Positions 16,527-25,617 of a DNA stretch of 64,000 nucleotides are shown here, piece by piece. Under the pieces are notes generated by a model that saw only the letters and a program-made list of their open reading frames with translations, did not search any database and was not told the origin of the DNA. Source of the DNA: Shinella pollutisoli (GTDB lineage: Bacteria; Pseudomonadota; Alphaproteobacteria; Rhizobiales; Rhizobiaceae); the NCBI RefSeq assembly GCF_024609765.1, contig NZ_JANFDG010000011.1, positions 62,001 through 126,000 on the forward strand, in the 5' to 3' direction. Position 1 is the stretch's first letter, and the number at the start of each line of letters is the position of its first letter. Made by a program: the position numbers and the translations under genes.

Positions 16527-16691
16527 TCAGACGCGCGGGAAGTCGGCGGGGTCGATGCCGAGGGTGCGCAGGTCGCGGTCCTTCGGGCGGCGGTGGCCTT
16601 CGACGGCCGCGGCGGCCGCGTTGGCAGCGCTCAGTACGGCGAAGGCCCGGCCGAGGAAGCCCGTGACGAAGGAAGTGCGGAGGGTGGCCAT
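16527..16691 (-). CDS. DUF1127-related small protein
   Basis: A 54-residue frame, MATLRTSFVTGFLGRAFAVL followed by an alanine-rich stretch and ending in KDRDLRTLGIDPADFPRV. The LRxLGIDxxDF ending resembles the C-terminus of DUF1127 proteins, though the LSDxxLxDIG part is reduced. An AGAGAG ribosome site lies upstream of the ATG. It converges on the LysR gene with a 25-base gap. The weaker match makes this a tentative gene, supported by codon pattern and by the related gene at 15212. Confidence 0.55.
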   Translation of the reverse strand: MATLRTSFVTGFLGRAFAVLSAANAAAAAVEGHRRPKDRDLRTLGIDPADFPRV

Positions 16692-16792
16692 CGGAATGCT
16701 CTCTTTCTTGCTCTCTTGACAGAGGAAAGATGAGGTCGCCGCCGGCCCGGCACAAGCGACGGAACGTCACCCCAGCCATGCAGGGGACGCAT

Positions 16793-16820
16793 GCGGGCCG
16801 AAGGTGCCCCTCCGGCCCGC
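16793..16820 (-). terminator. Hairpin after tctA
   Basis: GCGGGCCG (16793-16800) and CGGCCCGC (16813-16820) form an eight-base stem six bases beyond the tctA stop. There is no U-run. Confidence 0.45.
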
Positions 16821-16825
16821 GGGGC

Positions 16826-18343
16826 TCAGTCCTCGTTCGCCGCGAACTGCGACAGAACCTCGCCGCGCCCGCGCGCCCTGAGGACCAGCGGCACGACGAC
16901 GGCGACGGCCGCGAGCACGAAGAGCACGGCGGCGATCGGCGACATGAAGAGCGCCGTCACGTCGCCCTGGCTGATGGCGAGCGCGCGGCGGAGCTGCTGC
17001 TCGGCCATCGGCCCGAGGATCAGGCCGACCACCACCGGGGCGATCGGATAGCCGAAGACGCGCATGGCGAAGCCGAGCAGGCCGAAGGCGAGCAGGATGC
17101 CGAGCTCGAACACCGAGGGGTTCGCGCCGATCGTGCCGAGCGTGGCGAACAGCAGGATGCCGGCATAGAGCCAGGGCTTCGGGATGGTGAGCAGCTTCAC
17201 CCACAGCCCGATCAGCGGCAGGTTCAGCACCAGCAGCATGAAGTTGGCGATGAGCAGGCTGGCGATCAGGCCCCAGACGAGCTGCGGGTTGGTGGCGAAG
17301 AGCAGCGGGCCGGGCTGGAGACCGTATTGCTGGAAGCCGGCGAGCATGATCGCCGCCGTCGCCGTGGTCGGCAGGCCGAGCGAGAGCAGCGGCACCAGCG
17401 TGCCGGCGGCCGACGCGTTGTTGGCCGCCTCCGGCCCCGCCACGCCCTCGATCGCCCCCTTGCCGAACTCGTCGGCATGTTTCGAGAACTGCTTTTCCGC
17501 CGAATAGGACAGGAAGCTCGCGATGTCGGCCCCGCCCGCCGGCATCGCGCCGATCGGAAAGCCGATCGCGGTGCCGCGCAGCCACGGCTTCCACGAGCGC
17601 GCCCAGTCGGCAGCGCTCATCCAGACGGAGCCCTTGACGGCCTCGACCTTCTCCGGAACGCGGCTGCCCTGCGAGGCGACGAACAGCGTCTCGCCGATGG
17701 CGAACATGGCGACCGCCAGCGTCGTCACCTCGATTCCGTCGAGAAGGTCGGGGATGCCGAAGGAAAGGCGCGCCTGGCCGGTCTGCTGGTCGATGCCGAT
17801 GACGGCGAGCGCCAGGCCGACGAAGAGCGCGGTGAGGCCGCGCAGCGTCGAGTCGCCGAAGGCCGCCGAGACGGTGACGAAGGCGAGCACCATCAGCGCG
17901 AAATATTCGCGCGGGCCGAAGGAGAGCGCGAACTTGACGACGAAGGGGGCGATGAAGGCGAGCCCCAGGGTGGCGATCAGGCCGGCGACGAAGGAGCCGA
18001 TGGCGGCGGTGGCGAGCGCCGGTCCGCCGCGTCCCGCCCGCGCCATCTTGTTGCCCTCGAGCGCGGTGACGACCGAGGCGCTCTCGCCGGGCGTGTTGAG
18101 AAGGATCGAGGTGGTCGAGCCGCCGTACATGCCGCCGTAGTAGATGCCGGCGAACATGATGAGGGAGCCGGCCGGATCGAGCTTGTAGGTGACGGGCAGG
18201 AGCAGCGCCACGGTGAGCGCCGGGCCGATGCCCGGCAGCACGCCGACGGCGGTGCCGAGCGTGACCCCGATCAGCGCGTAGAACAGGTTGATCGGCTGCG
18301 CGGCGACGACGAGGCCCTGCAGCAGGAATTCGAAGGTTCCCAT
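16826..18343 (-). CDS. tctA: Tripartite tricarboxylate transporter, large membrane subunit TctA
   Basis: A 505-residue inner membrane protein with about eleven or twelve hydrophobic segments, the full length for TctA. Recognisable family stretches include the start [43 protein letters not shown], then [20 protein letters not shown], and later [21 protein letters not shown]. It forms the transport channel with TctB and receives substrate from TctC, typically citrate or another carboxylate. It is the last gene of tctCBA; the tctB stop lies one base before its start codon. Confidence 0.93.
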   Translation of the reverse strand: MGTFEFLLQGLVVAAQPINLFYALIGVTLGTAVGVLPGIGPALTVALLLPVTYKLDPAGSLIMFAGIYYGGMYGGSTTSILLNTPGESASVVTALEGNKMARAGRGGPALATAAIGSFVAGLIATLGLAFIAPFVVKFALSFGPREYFALMVLAFVTVSAAFGDSTLRGLTALFVGLALAVIGIDQQTGQARLSFGIPDLLDGIEVTTLAVAMFAIGETLFVASQGSRVPEKVEAVKGSVWMSAADWARSWKPWLRGTAIGFPIGAMPAGGADIASFLSYSAEKQFSKHADEFGKGAIEGVAGPEAANNASAAGTLVPLLSLGLPTTATAAIMLAGFQQYGLQPGPLLFATNPQLVWGLIASLLIANFMLLVLNLPLIGLWVKLLTIPKPWLYAGILLFATLGTIGANPSVFELGILLAFGLLGFAMRVFGYPIAPVVVGLILGPMAEQQLRRALAISQGDVTALFMSPIAAVLFVLAAVAVVVPLVLRARGRGEVLSQFAANED

Positions 18344-18344
18344 G

Positions 18345-18845
18345 TCAGCTCCCCCGGAAGAAGAGATGTTCGAGGGGGCCCGCCGGCAGCGACAGCTGCA
18401 GCAGGCGGCCGAAGACGATCCAGACGAGGAAGCTGAGGACGATGCCGACCGGCAGCGAGATCCAGAGCTTGCGCCGGCCGAAGCCGTAGGCGGTGAGCGC
18501 GAAGAGCAGGCCGGTGGCGATCGAGAAACCGGCCGGCCTCAGAAGCAGCATCTGCCCGGCGAGGCCCGCGACGATCCAGACGACCGGGACGGTCTCGATC
18601 GGCTCGCGCTCGGGAAAGTCGCCGCGCCAGGCCTCGAAGGCGGTCCAGACCGCCAGCAGCGCCAGCCCCAGCGCCACCACGTGCGGCACCGTCGCCGGGC
18701 CGATGCGGGCGTAGTTGCTCATGGCGGAAAGCCGCGAGGCGTCCCACCAGATGACGGCGGCAAGCAGCAGGAGGGCGGGCGCGATCACCAGCGCCGCCCG
18801 GTCGGGGCGGCGCCTTTCTGCGTTGCGGGAAACGTCCTCGCTCAT
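18345..18845 (-). CDS. tctB: Tripartite tricarboxylate transporter, small membrane subunit TctB
   Basis: A 166-residue membrane protein with four predicted hydrophobic helices, matching TctB in size and in position between tctC and tctA. Typical features are the N-terminal ...[21 protein letters not shown] segment and the closing ...[29 protein letters not shown]. Its start overlaps the tctC stop by four bases (18842-18845), indicating translational coupling. Confidence 0.92.
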   Translation of the reverse strand: MSEDVSRNAERRRPDRAALVIAPALLLLAAVIWWDASRLSAMSNYARIGPATVPHVVALGLALLAVWTAFEAWRGDFPEREPIETVPVVWIVAGLAGQMLLLRPAGFSIATGLLFALTAYGFGRRKLWISLPVGIVLSFLVWIVFGRLLQLSLPAGPLEHLFFRGS

Positions 18846-19786
18846 TGAACGAGCCCGATGTCCTTGAGGATCGCCTCGGTGGCGGAGATGTCCTTGGCGA
18901 GCTGCTCCTTGAAGGCGTCGCCGGCGAGATAGGTGTTCTGCCAGCCCTTGGTCTTCAGAAGCTCCTTCCAGGAGTCGGAATTGACCATCTTCTCGATGTC
19001 GGCGCTGACGGCGGCCGTCTGCTCGGCCGAGAGGCCGGGCGCGGCGGCGATCATGCGCCAGTTCTCGACCACCACGTCGAGGCCGCTCTCCTTGATCGTC
19101 GGGGCGTCGATGCCCTCGATGCGCTCGGGCGAGCTGATCGCCAGGAGCCTCAGCGTGCCGGCCTTCACCTGCGCCTCGAACTCGCCGTAGCCGGAGATGC
19201 CGGCCGTGACCTGGTTGCCGAGGATGGCCGCGAGCGCCTCGCCGCCGCCGGAATAGGCGATGTAGTTGATCTTGGTCGGATCGACGCCCGCCGCCTTGGC
19301 GATGAGGCCGGCGGCGATATGGTCCGTGCCGCCGGCCGAGCCGCCGGCCCAGGAGACCGCGCCGGGATCGGCCTTCAGTGCCTCCACGAGGTCGCCCATC
19401 GACTGCAGCGGCGAGGCCGCCGGCACGACGATCGCCTCGTATTCGCCGGTCAGCCGCGCGATCGGCGTCACGTCGGCGAGCGTCACCGGCGACTTGTTCG
19501 TCAGGATCGCGCCGACCATGACATAGCCGCCGACGATGAGCGCGTTGGGATTGCCGGCGTTCTGGCCGGTGAACTGGGCAAGGCCGATGGTGCCGCCGGC
19601 ACCCGGCACGTTCACCACCTGCACGCTACCGGAGATCTTCTCGTCCTGCAGCACGGTCTGGATCGAGCGGGCCGTCTGGTCCCAGCCGCCGCCGGGGCCG
19701 GCCGGCGCGATGATCGTGTAGTCGGCGGCGAGCGCCGGCAGCGCCATCGCGCCGGCCAGGATGGATGCCAGGAAAAAATGTCTCAC
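18842..19786 (-). CDS. tctC: Tripartite tricarboxylate transporter substrate-binding protein TctC
   Basis: A 314-residue periplasmic binding protein of the TctC/Bug family. The signal peptide is [20 protein letters not shown] with cleavage before ADY. The mature N-terminus [18 protein letters not shown] carries the glycine-rich loop that grips the ligand carboxylate in this family. The start is GTG 19786, eight bases after GGAGG. It captures the carboxylate and hands it to TctAB. Its promoter region contains a tandem direct repeat (19955-19973) likely bound by the nearby response regulator. Confidence 0.92.
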   Translation of the reverse strand: MRHFFLASILAGAMALPALAADYTIIAPAGPGGGWDQTARSIQTVLQDEKISGSVQVVNVPGAGGTIGLAQFTGQNAGNPNALIVGGYVMVGAILTNKSPVTLADVTPIARLTGEYEAIVVPAASPLQSMGDLVEALKADPGAVSWAGGSAGGTDHIAAGLIAKAAGVDPTKINYIAYSGGGEALAAILGNQVTAGISGYGEFEAQVKAGTLRLLAISSPERIEGIDAPTIKESGLDVVVENWRMIAAAPGLSAEQTAAVSADIEKMVNSDSWKELLKTKGWQNTYLAGDAFKEQLAKDISATEAILKDIGLVQ

Positions 19787-19954
19787 GATTCTGTCCTCCG
19801 TCAGGCGCGGGTCCCTGCCCGCGCGTCGTTGCTTGCGGGAGGATCGACGGCGCGCGGCGCGGGCGCGACGCCCGCAGCGGCTGACGGTCTTCTCCTCCCA
19901 GGTCTTCCCGCTCCGCCTCCACGGACCGCGAAGGCCCAAAGCCAGCAGAAGAAG

Positions 19955-19973
19955 CTGACATCTACCTGACATC
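19955..19973. promoter_or_regulatory. Tandem direct repeat, candidate TctD-type response regulator site
   Basis: CTGACATC occurs twice (19955-19962 and 19966-19973), starting 11 bases apart, one helical turn. OmpR-family regulators bind exactly such direct repeats. A third, weaker copy CTGACGGTC lies near 19881. The site is upstream of tctC on the minus strand and near the binding-protein gene that ends at 20003. Binding is inferred. Confidence 0.55.
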
Positions 19974-20002
19974 GTAGCGCGCCGGACGGACTTGTCGAGC
20001 GC

Positions 20003-21073
20003 TCAATGCCGCCGCAGCACCTCGTTCCAGTGGGCGATCAGCCGGGCGCGCTTGACCTGGTCGAGATAGACCATCAGGCCGGGGCTGACGGGCACGGGCT
20101 TCAGCTGCGCGCCGAGCAGCGCGCGCATGGCGCTCGCCGTGTTCTCGCCGCCGACCTCGGGGCTGACGGCGGCGATCTGCAGTTCGCGCGCCATGATCGT
20201 CTGGCCCTCCTTCGACATGAAGAAGGCGAGATAGCGCCGGCCGAGCTCCGGCGAGGCCGCCGCCTGCGGCACGAGGCCGATGCGCGACATGACCACGGTA
20301 TAGTCCTTCGGCAGCACGATGCCGACGTCCGGATTGCGCGCGGCCCAGTCGGCGGCATAGGAGCCGAGGATGTTGTAGCCGATGGCGAAGCGCCCGTCCG
20401 CCACCCGTTCGAGGATGGCCGAGCTCGTGGAATAGAGCTTCACCCCCGCCTCGCCCATCGCCTGGATCACCGTCCAGATGTCGCCGAACTGCTCCTGGTC
20501 GCGCGACAGGAACAGGAAGCCGACGCCGGAGCGCTCGATGTCGTAGGTGCCGATGCGGCCGTGCACCTGCGGGCCGCGGCGCTTCAGGTAGTCGATCAGC
20601 TCGGCGCGGGAGGCGGGCGGCGCCTCCTCGGCGAAGCTCGGCTTGTGATAGGCGAAGACGGCCGGCTCGAAGGTCAGCGCATAGGCGGTGTTGCGCCAGT
20701 TCGCCCATTGCGGCCAGCTCGCGCTCATCGGCAGGTCGCTGCGCTGGGCGTAGCCGTCGTTGCTGAGCTTGACCTGCAGGTCCATCGCCGAGGAGAAGGC
20801 GAAGTCCGCCGTGCGCGCGCCGGCATCCGTCTCCGCGACGATGCGGTCGTAGACCTCGCCCGTCAGCATCTCCTCGTAGCGCACGGCCACGTCCGGGTTG
20901 GCCTCCTGGAAGCCGAGGATCATCGGCCGGGCGAGCGGCTCGTCGAGCGAGGAATAGACGACGAGCACGGGGGCGGCCGCATTGCCGTCGCGGGCCGGAT
21001 AGAGGGTCGGGCCGGCGGCAGCGGCGGCGGGGGCGGCGAGGAGAAGCGCCGACAGGAGGGTGAGGATGCGCAT
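20003..21073 (-). CDS. Periplasmic solute-binding protein linked to a TctDE-type system
   Basis: A 356-residue extracellular solute-binding protein resembling the iron/phosphoglycerate-type binding proteins (SBP family 1/6). The signal peptide is MRILTLLSALLLAAPAAAAA. The mature part begins VLVVYSSLDEPLARPMILGFQEANPDV and includes GYNILGSYAADWAARNPD. There is no permease beside it; instead it is divergent, 77 bases away, from the response regulator and kinase. In several systems (PgtC, HptA) such a protein serves as the periplasmic ligand sensor of a two-component kinase. That role is the most reasonable inference here. Confidence 0.8.
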   Translation of the reverse strand: MRILTLLSALLLAAPAAAAAGPTLYPARDGNAAAPVLVVYSSLDEPLARPMILGFQEANPDVAVRYEEMLTGEVYDRIVAETDAGARTADFAFSSAMDLQVKLSNDGYAQRSDLPMSASWPQWANWRNTAYALTFEPAVFAYHKPSFAEEAPPASRAELIDYLKRRGPQVHGRIGTYDIERSGVGFLFLSRDQEQFGDIWTVIQAMGEAGVKLYSTSSAILERVADGRFAIGYNILGSYAADWAARNPDVGIVLPKDYTVVMSRIGLVPQAAASPELGRRYLAFFMSKEGQTIMARELQIAAVSPEVGGENTASAMRALLGAQLKPVPVSPGLMVYLDQVKRARLIAHWNEVLRRH

Positions 21074-21150
21074 GGGCCGAGCTTGCCAAAGCGGGAGGCC
21101 GTTCACAAGTGCGCCCCTGCCCGCTACAGTCGCAGGCGAGGAGGAACGCC

Positions 21151-21825
21151 GTGCGGATATTGCTGGTGGAGGACAACCGGGCGCTCGCCGACGGCCTTTC
21201 GGCGCTCCTGAAGGGCACGGGCCACGCCGTCGACGTGGTGCGCGACGGCGCCTCCGCCGATGCGGCGATCGCCACCGAGACCTTCGACCTCGTCGTCCTC
21301 GACCTCACGCTGCCGGAGATGGACGGGCTCGACGTGCTGCGGGCGATGCGCGCGCGCCAGAGCAGGGCGGCCGTGCTGATCCTGACGGCGCGCGGCGCGC
21401 CGGAGGAGCGCGTGCGCGGCCTCGACCTCGGCGCCGACGACTACATGATCAAGCCCTTCGACATTTCCGAGTTCGAGGCGCGGGTGCGCATGCTCCTGCG
21501 CCGCCAGGCGGGGCTCAGCTCCTCGGCGGTGAGCTTCGGCGGGCTGGACCTCGACCTCAATTCGCGCACCTTCTCGGCCGACGGCGCGCCGCTCGACATT
21601 CCCGCGCGCGAGCTCGGCCTCCTCGAGATCCTCTTCCTGCGGGCGGGGCGGGTCGTCGCCAAGGAGGCGATCATGCAGTCGCTCGCCGCCTTCGACGACG
21701 ATCTTTCCGCCAATGCGATCGAGCAATATGTGAGCCGGCTGCGCAAGCGGCTCGCCCCGCACGGGCTGACCGTGCGAACGGCGCGCGGCATCGGCTACTA
21801 CCTCGACAAGGCGAGTGCCGCTTGA
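21151..21825 (+). CDS. tctD: OmpR-family response regulator, TctD-like
   Basis: A 224-residue response regulator. The receiver domain (1-115) has the acidic pair Glu7-Asp8, phosphoacceptor Asp51 in VVLDLTLPEMDG, Thr in ILTARG and Lys in YMIKPFD. The C-terminal winged helix (about 128-222) ends in the RLRKRLAPHGLTVRTARGIGYYL wing. GTG 21151 was chosen because GAGGAGG lies seven or so bases upstream. The stop overlaps the kinase TTG start. It presumably activates tctCBA when its kinase senses the carboxylate. The gene symbol is given by homology of arrangement and sequence type. Confidence 0.85.
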   Translation: MRILLVEDNRALADGLSALLKGTGHAVDVVRDGASADAAIATETFDLVVLDLTLPEMDGLDVLRAMRARQSRAAVLILTARGAPEERVRGLDLGADDYMIKPFDISEFEARVRMLLRRQAGLSSSAVSFGGLDLDLNSRTFSADGAPLDIPARELGLLEILFLRAGRVVAKEAIMQSLAAFDDDLSANAIEQYVSRLRKRLAPHGLTVRTARGIGYYLDKASAA

Positions 21826-23207
21826 GCCTGCTGTCCGCCCCGTCGCTGCGCCGCCGCCTGCTGTTCTGGCTGCTCGCCTCGACGGCGGTGATCGGCGTCG
21901 TGGCGCTCGCCGACACGTGGCGCGAGGCGGTGGAGACGGCGAACGCCGTCTCCGACCGGGTGCTCGCCGGCTCGGCGCTCGCCATCGCCGAGCGGGTGGT
22001 GGTGACGGAAAACGGCAGCCTGGAGGTGGACATCCCCTACGTGGCGCTGGAGATGCTGACGTCCGCGGCGCAGGACCGGGTTTTCTACCGGGTCGACGGG
22101 CCGCCGGGGCAGTTCATCACCGGCTACCAGACCCTGCCGACCGTCGCCGACATGGGCGGGCAGGCAACGGCGTACCGCGACGCCGTCTTCCGCGGCGAGC
22201 CGATCCGCATCGCCGTGCTGCAGCGCTCCGCCTCGACCGGCATCAATTCCGTGCCCTTCGCGGTGACGGTGGCCGAGACCACCATCGCGCGCCGCCAGCT
22301 CGCCGAGACCATCCTGCTGCGCTCGGCGCTCCGGCTCGCGCTGATGATCGCGGGGGCGGCGGCCATCGTCTGGATCGCCGTCACCGTGTCGCTGCGCCCG
22401 CTCCACCGGCTCGGCGAGGCGATCGCGCTGCGCAATCCGGACGACCTGCATCCCATCGAGCAGCGCGCGCCGAGCGAGGTGCAGGGGCTCGTCGAGACCG
22501 TCAACTCCTTCATGGTGCGGCTGCAGTCGGCGCTCGATGCGCTGCGCCACTTCTCCGGCAATGCCAGCCACCAGCTGCGCACGCCAATGGCGATCGTGCG
22601 CACGCAGCTCGCGCTCGCCGGCCGGGCCAGCTCGCTCGCCGAGGTGCGCGAGGCGGTGCGCAAGGGCGACGAGGCGGTCGCCCATGCCGAGCGCATCCTC
22701 GCCCAGCTCCTGCTGATGGCCAAGATCGACGCGGCCGCCTCCGGCGAGCCGGGTCCGCCCGAGCCCGTCGACGTGGCCGCGCTGGCCCGCGAGCTCACCG
22801 CCGACCGCGTGCCGGCAGCCGCCGAGGCGGGCATCGACCTCGGCTACGAGGGCGCGGGGCCGGCGATGGTGCGGGCCGAGCCGCTGCTTTTCGGCGAACT
22901 GCTGCGCAACCTCCTGGAAAACGCCATCGCCTATGCGGGGCGCGGCGCCGAGGTGACGGCGAGCGTGCGCACCGACGGCGGCGCGGTCCTGCTTCGCGTC
23001 GAGGACAACGGCCCCGGCATCGCGCCGGACCGGCTGCGGCTCGCGCGCGAGCGCTTCTCGCGCGGCGAGCACCGGGACGCCCCCGGCATGGGGCTTGGCC
23101 TCGCCATCGTCGAGGAGATCGCCGCCCTCTTCGGCGGTACCATGGTGCTGGAAAGCGGCGCGGCCGGCCGCGGCCTGCGGGTGACGATCCGTTTCCCGGC
23201 GGCGTAA
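21822..23207 (+). CDS. tctE: Sensor histidine kinase, TctE-like
   Basis: A 461-residue membrane kinase. It has a membrane helix at about 12-30, a periplasmic domain of the TctE_N/2CSK_N type (about 31-167), a second membrane helix (168-189) and a HAMP-like linker. The dimerisation box carries the phosphorylated His250 (GNASHQLRTPMAIVRTQ), then ATPase boxes N (LLENAIAYAG), D (VEDNGPGIAP) and G (GMGLGLAIVEEI). The start is TTG 21822, overlapping the regulator stop. It phosphorylates the adjacent regulator in response to a carboxylate signal, perhaps through the nearby binding protein. Confidence 0.87.
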   Translation: MSLLSAPSLRRRLLFWLLASTAVIGVVALADTWREAVETANAVSDRVLAGSALAIAERVVVTENGSLEVDIPYVALEMLTSAAQDRVFYRVDGPPGQFITGYQTLPTVADMGGQATAYRDAVFRGEPIRIAVLQRSASTGINSVPFAVTVAETTIARRQLAETILLRSALRLALMIAGAAAIVWIAVTVSLRPLHRLGEAIALRNPDDLHPIEQRAPSEVQGLVETVNSFMVRLQSALDALRHFSGNASHQLRTPMAIVRTQLALAGRASSLAEVREAVRKGDEAVAHAERILAQLLLMAKIDAAASGEPGPPEPVDVAALARELTADRVPAAAEAGIDLGYEGAGPAMVRAEPLLFGELLRNLLENAIAYAGRGAEVTASVRTDGGAVLLRVEDNGPGIAPDRLRLARERFSRGEHRDAPGMGLGLAIVEEIAALFGGTMVLESGAAGRGLRVTIRFPAA

Positions 23208-23223
23208 GGCGGGACATGCGGAT

Positions 23224-23249
23224 GCGGGCGCCGCCGGGGCGGCGCCCGC
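23224..23249 (+). terminator. Terminator-like hairpin after tctE
   Basis: GCGGGCGCCGCC (23224-23235) pairs with GGCGGCGCCCGC (23238-23249), followed by GTTTCTC. It lies between the converging tctE and chemoreceptor genes and could serve both. Confidence 0.65.
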
Positions 23250-23270
23250 GTTTCTCGGGTGGCGGCCGCC

Positions 23271-24995
23271 TTATCCGGCCATCCGGCGCGGCTGGGCGGA
23301 TGCCGTGCGCGTCTCCGCCTGGGCTTCCGACGGACGGCCGCGGCCGGTGTCGCCGACGCGGAACTGGCCGAGCAGGTTGAAGAGGGCCTCGGCCTCGCGG
23401 GCGAGGCTATGGCTCGCCGCCGTCGATTCCTCGACCATGGCGGCGTTCTGCTGCGTGCCCTGGTCCAGCGTGTTGACGGCCTGGTTGATCTCGCCGAGGC
23501 CGATCGCCTGTTCCCGCGACGCCTCGACGATGGCCGCCACGTTGGTGTTGATGTCCTGCACCTGCCCGACGATCCGCTCCAGCGCCTCGCCGGTCTGGCC
23601 GACCAGCGTCACGCCGTTCTTCACCTGCTCGCCGGAGGTGTTGATGAGCGCCTTGATCTCCTTGGCGGCATTGGCCGAGCGCTGGGCGAGCTCGCGCACC
23701 TCCTGGGCGACGACGGCGAAGCCCTTGCCGGCCTCCCCTGCCCGCGCCGCCTCGACGCCGGCGTTGAGCGCCAGCAGGTTCGTCTGGAAGGCGATGTCGT
23801 CGATGACGCCGATGATATTGGAGATCTCGCGCGAGGAGCCTTCGATCTGCCCCATCGCCGCGATCGCCATGCGCACGACCTCGCCGGACTTCTCCGCGTT
23901 CTCGCGGGTGCTGGCGACGAGCTTGCCGGCCTCGTCGGCCCTCCGGCTGGAATCGGCCACCGTGGTCGTGATCTCCTCCAGCGCCGCCGCCGTCTCCTCG
24001 ACGGAGGCCGCCTGCTGCTCGGTGCGCTTCGACAGGTCGTCGGCGGCCGAGCGGATCTGGCTCGAGCCGGCGGCGATCGCATGCGCGTTCTCGCCGACCG
24101 CGGTCATCGCCTCGCGCAGCCGCTCGCAGGCGCCGTTGAAATCGGTGCGCAGCCGCTCGAGGGACGGGATGAAGGGGGTCGGCAGGTTGAGCGTCAGGTC
24201 GCCCTGGGAGAGCCGCGTCAGCGCGCCGGCGAGCGTCTCGACGTTCTCGACGCGGCCGGTGACGTCGGTCGCGAACTTCACCACCTTGAAGACCTTGCCG
24301 TTCATGTCGAAGATCGGGTTGTAGGAGGCCTGGATATAGATGCGCCGGCCGCCCTTGCCGATGCGCATGAACTCCTCGGCCACGAACTCGCCGCCGCGCA
24401 GCCGCTCCCAGAACTGCCGGTATTGCGGGCTCTGGCAATAGGTCGGGTCGCAGAACATCGAGTGGTGGCGCCCCTCGATCTCGGAAAGCTGGTAGCCGAG
24501 GGTCGCCAGGAAGTTCTGGTTGGCGGTGATGATGTCGCCCGCCGGCGTGAACTCGATGACGGCCTGGGCGCGCGACAGCGCCTCCAGCTTGCCGGCGTCC
24601 TCGGCGCTCTTCAGCTTCTGCGCGGTGACGTCGGTCGCGAATTTCACGACCTTGTAGGGCTTGCCGCGCCGGAACACCGGGTTGTACGACGCCTCGATCC
24701 AGACCTCCCTGCCTCCCTTGCCGATGCGCTTGTACTGGCGCTGGTCGAACTCGCCGCGGGAAAGCTTGGCCCAGAAGGCGTGGTAGTCCTCGGATGCGGC
24801 CTCGGCGGGATCGACGAAGAGGCGGTGGTGCTGGCCGACGATCTCGGAAAGGCTGTAGCCGAGGGCGTGACAGAAATTCTCGTTCGCCTTGAGGATCCGG
24901 CCGGACAGGTCGAACTCGATGATGGCTTGGGAACGCTGCATTGCGGCAAGAACGGCGCTTGCATCGGATGCAAGACCGAAAGACAGTGATGGCAT
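23271..24995 (-). CDS. Soluble methyl-accepting chemotaxis protein with two PAS domains (BdlA-like)
   Basis: A 574-residue chemoreceptor lacking membrane segments. Two closely similar PAS domains occupy about residues 12-125 and 135-245; both contain [16 protein letters not shown] and [11 protein letters not shown]-type segments, a recent tandem duplication. A short HAMP-like stretch (about 250-300) leads to the signalling hairpin (about 300-550) with the conserved [20 protein letters not shown] tip. No CheR pentapeptide is seen at the C-terminus. PAS-PAS-MCP layout is that of BdlA and Aer-like energy or redox sensors. ATG 24995 follows a GAGGAGGAAAC ribosome site. It signals to CheA/CheW encoded elsewhere. 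Confidence 0.9.
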   Translation of the reverse strand: MPSLSFGLASDASAVLAAMQRSQAIIEFDLSGRILKANENFCHALGYSLSEIVGQHHRLFVDPAEAASEDYHAFWAKLSRGEFDQRQYKRIGKGGREVWIEASYNPVFRRGKPYKVVKFATDVTAQKLKSAEDAGKLEALSRAQAVIEFTPAGDIITANQNFLATLGYQLSEIEGRHHSMFCDPTYCQSPQYRQFWERLRGGEFVAEEFMRIGKGGRRIYIQASYNPIFDMNGKVFKVVKFATDVTGRVENVETLAGALTRLSQGDLTLNLPTPFIPSLERLRTDFNGACERLREAMTAVGENAHAIAAGSSQIRSAADDLSKRTEQQAASVEETAAALEEITTTVADSSRRADEAGKLVASTRENAEKSGEVVRMAIAAMGQIEGSSREISNIIGVIDDIAFQTNLLALNAGVEAARAGEAGKGFAVVAQEVRELAQRSANAAKEIKALINTSGEQVKNGVTLVGQTGEALERIVGQVQDINTNVAAIVEASREQAIGLGEINQAVNTLDQGTQQNAAMVEESTAASHSLAREAEALFNLLGQFRVGDTGRGRPSEAQAETRTASAQPRRMAG

Positions 24996-25159
24996 GTTTC
25001 CTCCTCGGCGGCAGGCCTGATTGAAATCCACAATGGTCCGCCCCGCGGCAGGGCGTCTCGTCGACCTGCCGGCAGCGTGCCATTCTCACGGGTTGGGGTT
25101 GGCGCCCCGGACGGGCTTCGGCCTTCCGGCCGGCCGCATCGGGACAGAAACTGCGCGGA

Positions 25160-25378
25160 CTATCCTCCCCGCGCGGCGGGCCTGGGGACCGGCTCGCGCG
25201 GCTCGGGCACCGCCATGGTCGCCCCGAGCGTCGCGAGATCGGACAGAAGGCCGCTGAGCATCCTCTTCGTCTCGGTCATCTGGGCGACGAGGCGCCGGAC
25301 GCGCTCGGCCTCGTCATCGCCGGCGATCCCGGCATCGGCGTCCGGCAAGGCGGAAGGACAGGAGGGATTCGATTGCAT
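25160..25378 (-). CDS. Small hypothetical protein with a helical centre
   Basis: A 72-residue frame I do not recognise as a named family. The centre, EAERVRRLVAQMTETKRMLS and onward to about residue 52, has heptad spacing and may form a coiled coil; the ends are proline-rich. The ribosome site is modest (GGGGTG before the ATG). A good sigma70-like promoter (25467-25495) points at it, which raises confidence that it is expressed. It lies between the chemoreceptor and the PAS-XRE regulator genes on the same strand. Confidence 0.5.
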   Translation of the reverse strand: MQSNPSCPSALPDADAGIAGDDEAERVRRLVAQMTETKRMLSGLLSDLATLGATMAVPEPREPVPRPAARGG

Positions 25379-25466
25379 GGAGCACCCCGGCGGCTATCTC
25401 AGGAACGACGTTCAAATCCCGAATCCGTCGTCATGCCGGAAGCGATACGATCGCATCTATTCGGAT

Positions 25467-25495
25467 AATCTAAAGTAGCATAGCACCCTTGACAA
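25467..25495 (-). promoter_or_regulatory. Sigma70-like promoter for the small protein
   Basis: On the minus strand, TTGTCA (25490-25495) and TAGATT (25467-25472) are separated by exactly 17 bases. Transcription would start near 25460, about 80 bases before the ATG at 25378. Confidence 0.45.
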
Positions 25496-25589
25496 CCATG
25501 AAACGAAATGCGCCCGCCTTCCCCGCCGCGCGCCGAAAACTGCGTTTTTTCTACTCAAAACCTGAAAATTGAGCGCAAAAATTGCATAA

Positions 25590-25601
25590 AATTGTACAAT
25601 T
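25590..25601. promoter_or_regulatory. Perfect 12-base AT-rich palindrome
   Basis: AATTGTACAATT is a perfect palindrome inside an AT-rich island (about 25545-25605) just past the stop codon of the PAS-XRE gene. It could be an operator, but no plus-strand gene begins nearby, so its target is unclear. Confidence 0.35.
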
Positions 25602-25617
25602 CCATGCAGGCGCCGGG

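Noticed and set aside
16492-16779. 95-residue minus-strand frame
   Set aside because: It is out of frame with the 54-residue DUF1127-like gene, which has a ribosome site and recognisable ending; the longer frame is Arg/Pro-rich with no similarity.
25489-25494. TTGACA read on the plus strand
   Set aside because: No acceptable -10 element lies 16-18 bases downstream and no plus-strand gene follows; the same bases serve better as a minus-strand -35 element.
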